NCBI GenBank assembly: GCA_905372605.1
Contig: CAJPPQ010000013.1
Coordinates: 1 to 16,494, forward strand
DNA from: Porphyromonadaceae bacterium
Lineage (GTDB): Bacteria > Bacteroidota > Bacteroidia > Bacteroidales > Paludibacteraceae
DNA: 16,494 nucleotides
Direction of reading: 5' to 3'
The notes beneath the pieces are model-generated. The model worked only from the letters and a program-made list of their open reading frames with translations, was not told the origin of the DNA and did no database searches. Every line of letters starts with the position of its first letter. Positions within the stretch are counted from its first letter, which is position 1. The position numbers and the translations under genes are program-made. This document shows, piece after piece, positions 15,086 to 16,494 of this stretch.

Positions 15086-16051
15086 TCACCGCCGAAGCAC
15101 GTAGTAATGCACTAATCCCATTACTTCCATCGTCAGTGCGATACAGATATGCACGACGACACCTCCCCATATATGCCTCGTCTGGAACGCCAAAGCCCCC
15201 AAGATATATCCGCCGAATACCGACGAAATAGCCTCCATAAGCGGTTTACCGAAGTGTATCGAACAGTATACCGCCACCATCGGCAACACTGCCGAACGCC
15301 CCATTATCACCGCCATTCCTACGACGAGCGTACCGCGGAAGACAAGTTCTGTCATCACGAAATCGAATGCGTAAGCCGCCTCGTACAGCAGCGTGTACTC
15401 CCAAGTACTCATCCCAAACACACTCTCGACGTACCAAGGGCGGAACTGCGGATATGCCTCCAAGAAGTCGGCTGTGAACGACGTAAGCACCAGAAACGGT
15501 ATCATCACCACAAACAACGTCAGATACGCCCCGATATGTCGCGGGTGGCGAGCAATGCCGTATATGCCGTTCACACGGCGGTCTATGGTAAGTTTCAACA
15601 CCGTAAGCGGCAGCAAAAACACTGCAGCACATTTGAGTTGCGATATTATCGATTTCAAGTACCACATCTCGGTGTGCATAAGCCCTGCTATACTTAGGTT
15701 TCGGTACGAATAAAAGCCTATGGCGAAGCCGTAGAGCAACACGAAAAGTCCGCTCTTGGCGTAGAATCGCGGGTTGCGGAGCGTCCGATAGTCGCGCCGA
15801 AGATAGAGCGTCGTCGCTGCCGATACAAGATATACGGCGAGATAAAACAGTGGCATCACCCACCACGACGCCCCCGTCTCGTAAGAGCGTGATAGTACCT
15901 TTCTGTCAAGTCCGAACTCGTAGTTTATCACGAGCAGCACCACGACGAATACCGCCGTGAAGGCGTATGCACGTCTGTCGAAGTCTTTGCGAACGAAGTC
16001 TGCTACTTCTGCCGCCAGCACTCTGAGCGAGTTTTTTATGGAGATATGCAT
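15086..16051 (-). CDS. CPBP family (CAAX-protease-like) membrane protein
   Basis: The frame opens at 16081 (331 residues), but the best promoter places the transcript start at about 16084, so I prefer the internal ATG at 16051 (321 residues). Multiple membrane segments are visible (about 40-55, 73-92, 110-125, 150-165, 185-202, 265-275, 282-298 and 305-323, numbered from the 16081 Met). The C-terminal half matches the CPBP/Abi family: Glu-Leu-Val-Phe-Arg-Gly (245-250) for motif 1, Ser-Ile-His-Phe-Gly-Lys-Pro (274-280) for motif 2, and His311 in a Gly-Gly-Val-Val-Val-His segment. The usual Glu-Glu of motif 1 is Thr244-Glu245. Members act as intramembrane proteases or related functions; substrate and activity are unknown here. 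It lies upstream of, and is probably co-transcribed with, the TPR gene. Confidence 0.8.
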   Translation of the reverse strand: MHISIKNSLRVLAAEVADFVRKDFDRRAYAFTAVFVVVLLVINYEFGLDRKVLSRSYETGASWWVMPLFYLAVYLVSAATTLYLRRDYRTLRNPRFYAKSGLFVLLYGFAIGFYSYRNLSIAGLMHTEMWYLKSIISQLKCAAVFLLPLTVLKLTIDRRVNGIYGIARHPRHIGAYLTLFVVMIPFLVLTSFTADFLEAYPQFRPWYVESVFGMSTWEYTLLYEAAYAFDFVMTELVFRGTLVVGMAVIMGRSAVLPMVAVYCSIHFGKPLMEAISSVFGGYILGALAFQTRHIWGGVVVHICIALTMEVMGLVHYYVLRR

Positions 16052-16089
16052 AAATATGGTGTTTAGGGTATCTTTCGGCATATATTACG

Positions 16090-16120
16090 CAAATATATGT
16101 CCCCGAAAATTCTCGGCAAA
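16090..16120 (-). promoter_or_regulatory. Bacteroidota-type promoter for the CPBP-TPR operon
   Basis: On the minus strand: TTTG (16120-16117), 19 bases, TATATTTG (16097-16090), an exact fit to the consensus. The predicted transcript start near 16084 leaves only about 3 bases before the upstream Met codon at 16081 but about 33 before the one at 16051. A second -7-like sequence, TACCTTTG (16124-16117), overlaps the -33 element. Confidence 0.7.
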
Positions 16121-16472
16121 GGTACGAAAATTACCCATACCCTCAGCCACTGCCGCCGCCCCTCATTCCCATACAATTTGTATCTTTGTATATTGTAATA
16201 GTCGTCGATAAAAAGATTAAGCAAGTTTTTTACACTAAATAAGCAAGGAAAGAATACTACGAATACACAGACGCTAATATACGAAAATGCAAGAAAGATA
16301 TGTAATAACAACATAAACAATCGTTTTTAGTTCTACCTACTAATCTACATTTCTATACAAAAAATAAAAACATCATATATCGATAAAAAAGCTATTAAGT
16401 CAATAAAAAAAATTATCTTTGCCGATACAAAGTAAAAATCAAATTTTAATCATCAAAAAATCAAATTAATTT
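16121..16472. other. Gene-free, AT-rich intergenic region
   Basis: About 350 bases between the divergent CPBP gene and the last partial gene. I see no coding frame with convincing composition; the 85-residue minus-strand frame across it overlaps the CPBP promoter and start and looks spurious. Visible elements are a -7-like TATCTTTG at 16181-16188 (plus, no -33 partner), the -7 box at 16414, and one copy of AACAATCGTTTT (16316-16327) that matches the core of the 22-bp array on its minus strand. No hairpin RNA or tRNA is evident. Confidence 0.55.
16414..16421 (+). promoter_or_regulatory. -7 box upstream of the last partial gene
   Basis: TATCTTTG fits TAnnTTTG. There is no clear TTTG 19-21 bases upstream. 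Transcription would begin about 16427, some 45 bases before the ATG at 16473. Confidence 0.5.
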
Positions 16473-16494
16473 ATGAAAAGGAACGTAATTATCA
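16473..16494 (+). CDS. 5' end of a gene cut by the window edge
   Basis: ATG followed by codons for Lys-Arg-Asn-Val-Ile-Ile, running off the window. The positively charged start followed by hydrophobic residues could be the beginning of a signal peptide. The -7 box at 16414 and the AT-rich leader support a real start. Nothing can be said about the product. Confidence 0.55.

Noticed and set aside
16063..16320. 85-residue minus-strand open frame upstream of the CPBP gene
   Set aside because: It overlaps the CPBP start and an excellent promoter, its composition is not protein-like for this genome, and it lacks its own promoter.

Overview
The window looks like chromosomal DNA of an anaerobic Bacteroidota, most likely order Bacteroidales (Porphyromonas/Tannerella/Dysgonomonas-like). 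The grounds are three type IX secretion system (T9SS) genes, SPII lipoproteins, Bacteroidota-type promoters (TTTG about 19-22 bp upstream of TAnnTTTG) and start codons without Shine-Dalgarno sequences. I see no tRNA, rRNA, CRISPR, transposase or integrase.

Layout. (1) 49-907, minus: two small lipoproteins, the first-transcribed one built on DSIA-type repeats. (2) 1210-4179, plus: xseB (exonuclease VII small subunit) followed by porW/sprE, a TPR lipoprotein of the T9SS. (3) A bidirectional terminator near 4200-4240 separates porW from convergent porV. (4) 4261-10819, minus: trmH-family RNA methyltransferase, SPOR-domain protein, FAH-family hydrolase and porU (C25-type cell-surface sortase) form a tight operon, followed by porV, which also has a promoter-like sequence of its own. 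(5) 10890-14064, plus: a compact four-gene operon of SAM O-methyltransferase, FabZ-like hot-dog protein, YbgC-like thioesterase and ketosynthase. It resembles part of a Bacteroidota aryl-polyene/flexirubin-type pathway, but no ACP, ketoreductase, starter ligase or exporter lies nearby. (6) 14161-16081, minus: an exported TPR protein and a CPBP (CAAX-protease-like) membrane protein, with a degenerate 22-bp tandem repeat array between them. (7) 16473 onward: the start of one more plus-strand gene cut by the window edge.

How the genes work together. PorU and PorV belong to the T9SS attachment complex, which takes C-terminal-domain substrates and anchors them on the surface. PorW is a lipoprotein of the same system. 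Finding all three within 8 kb is notable. The methyltransferase-to-ketosynthase operon would act on acyl chains carried by an ACP encoded elsewhere. Two of its four enzymes lack the expected catalytic histidine, which is the main biochemical puzzle here. The strongest non-genic oddity is the 22-bp array at 14935-15067, whose odd and even units form a 44-bp higher-order period.
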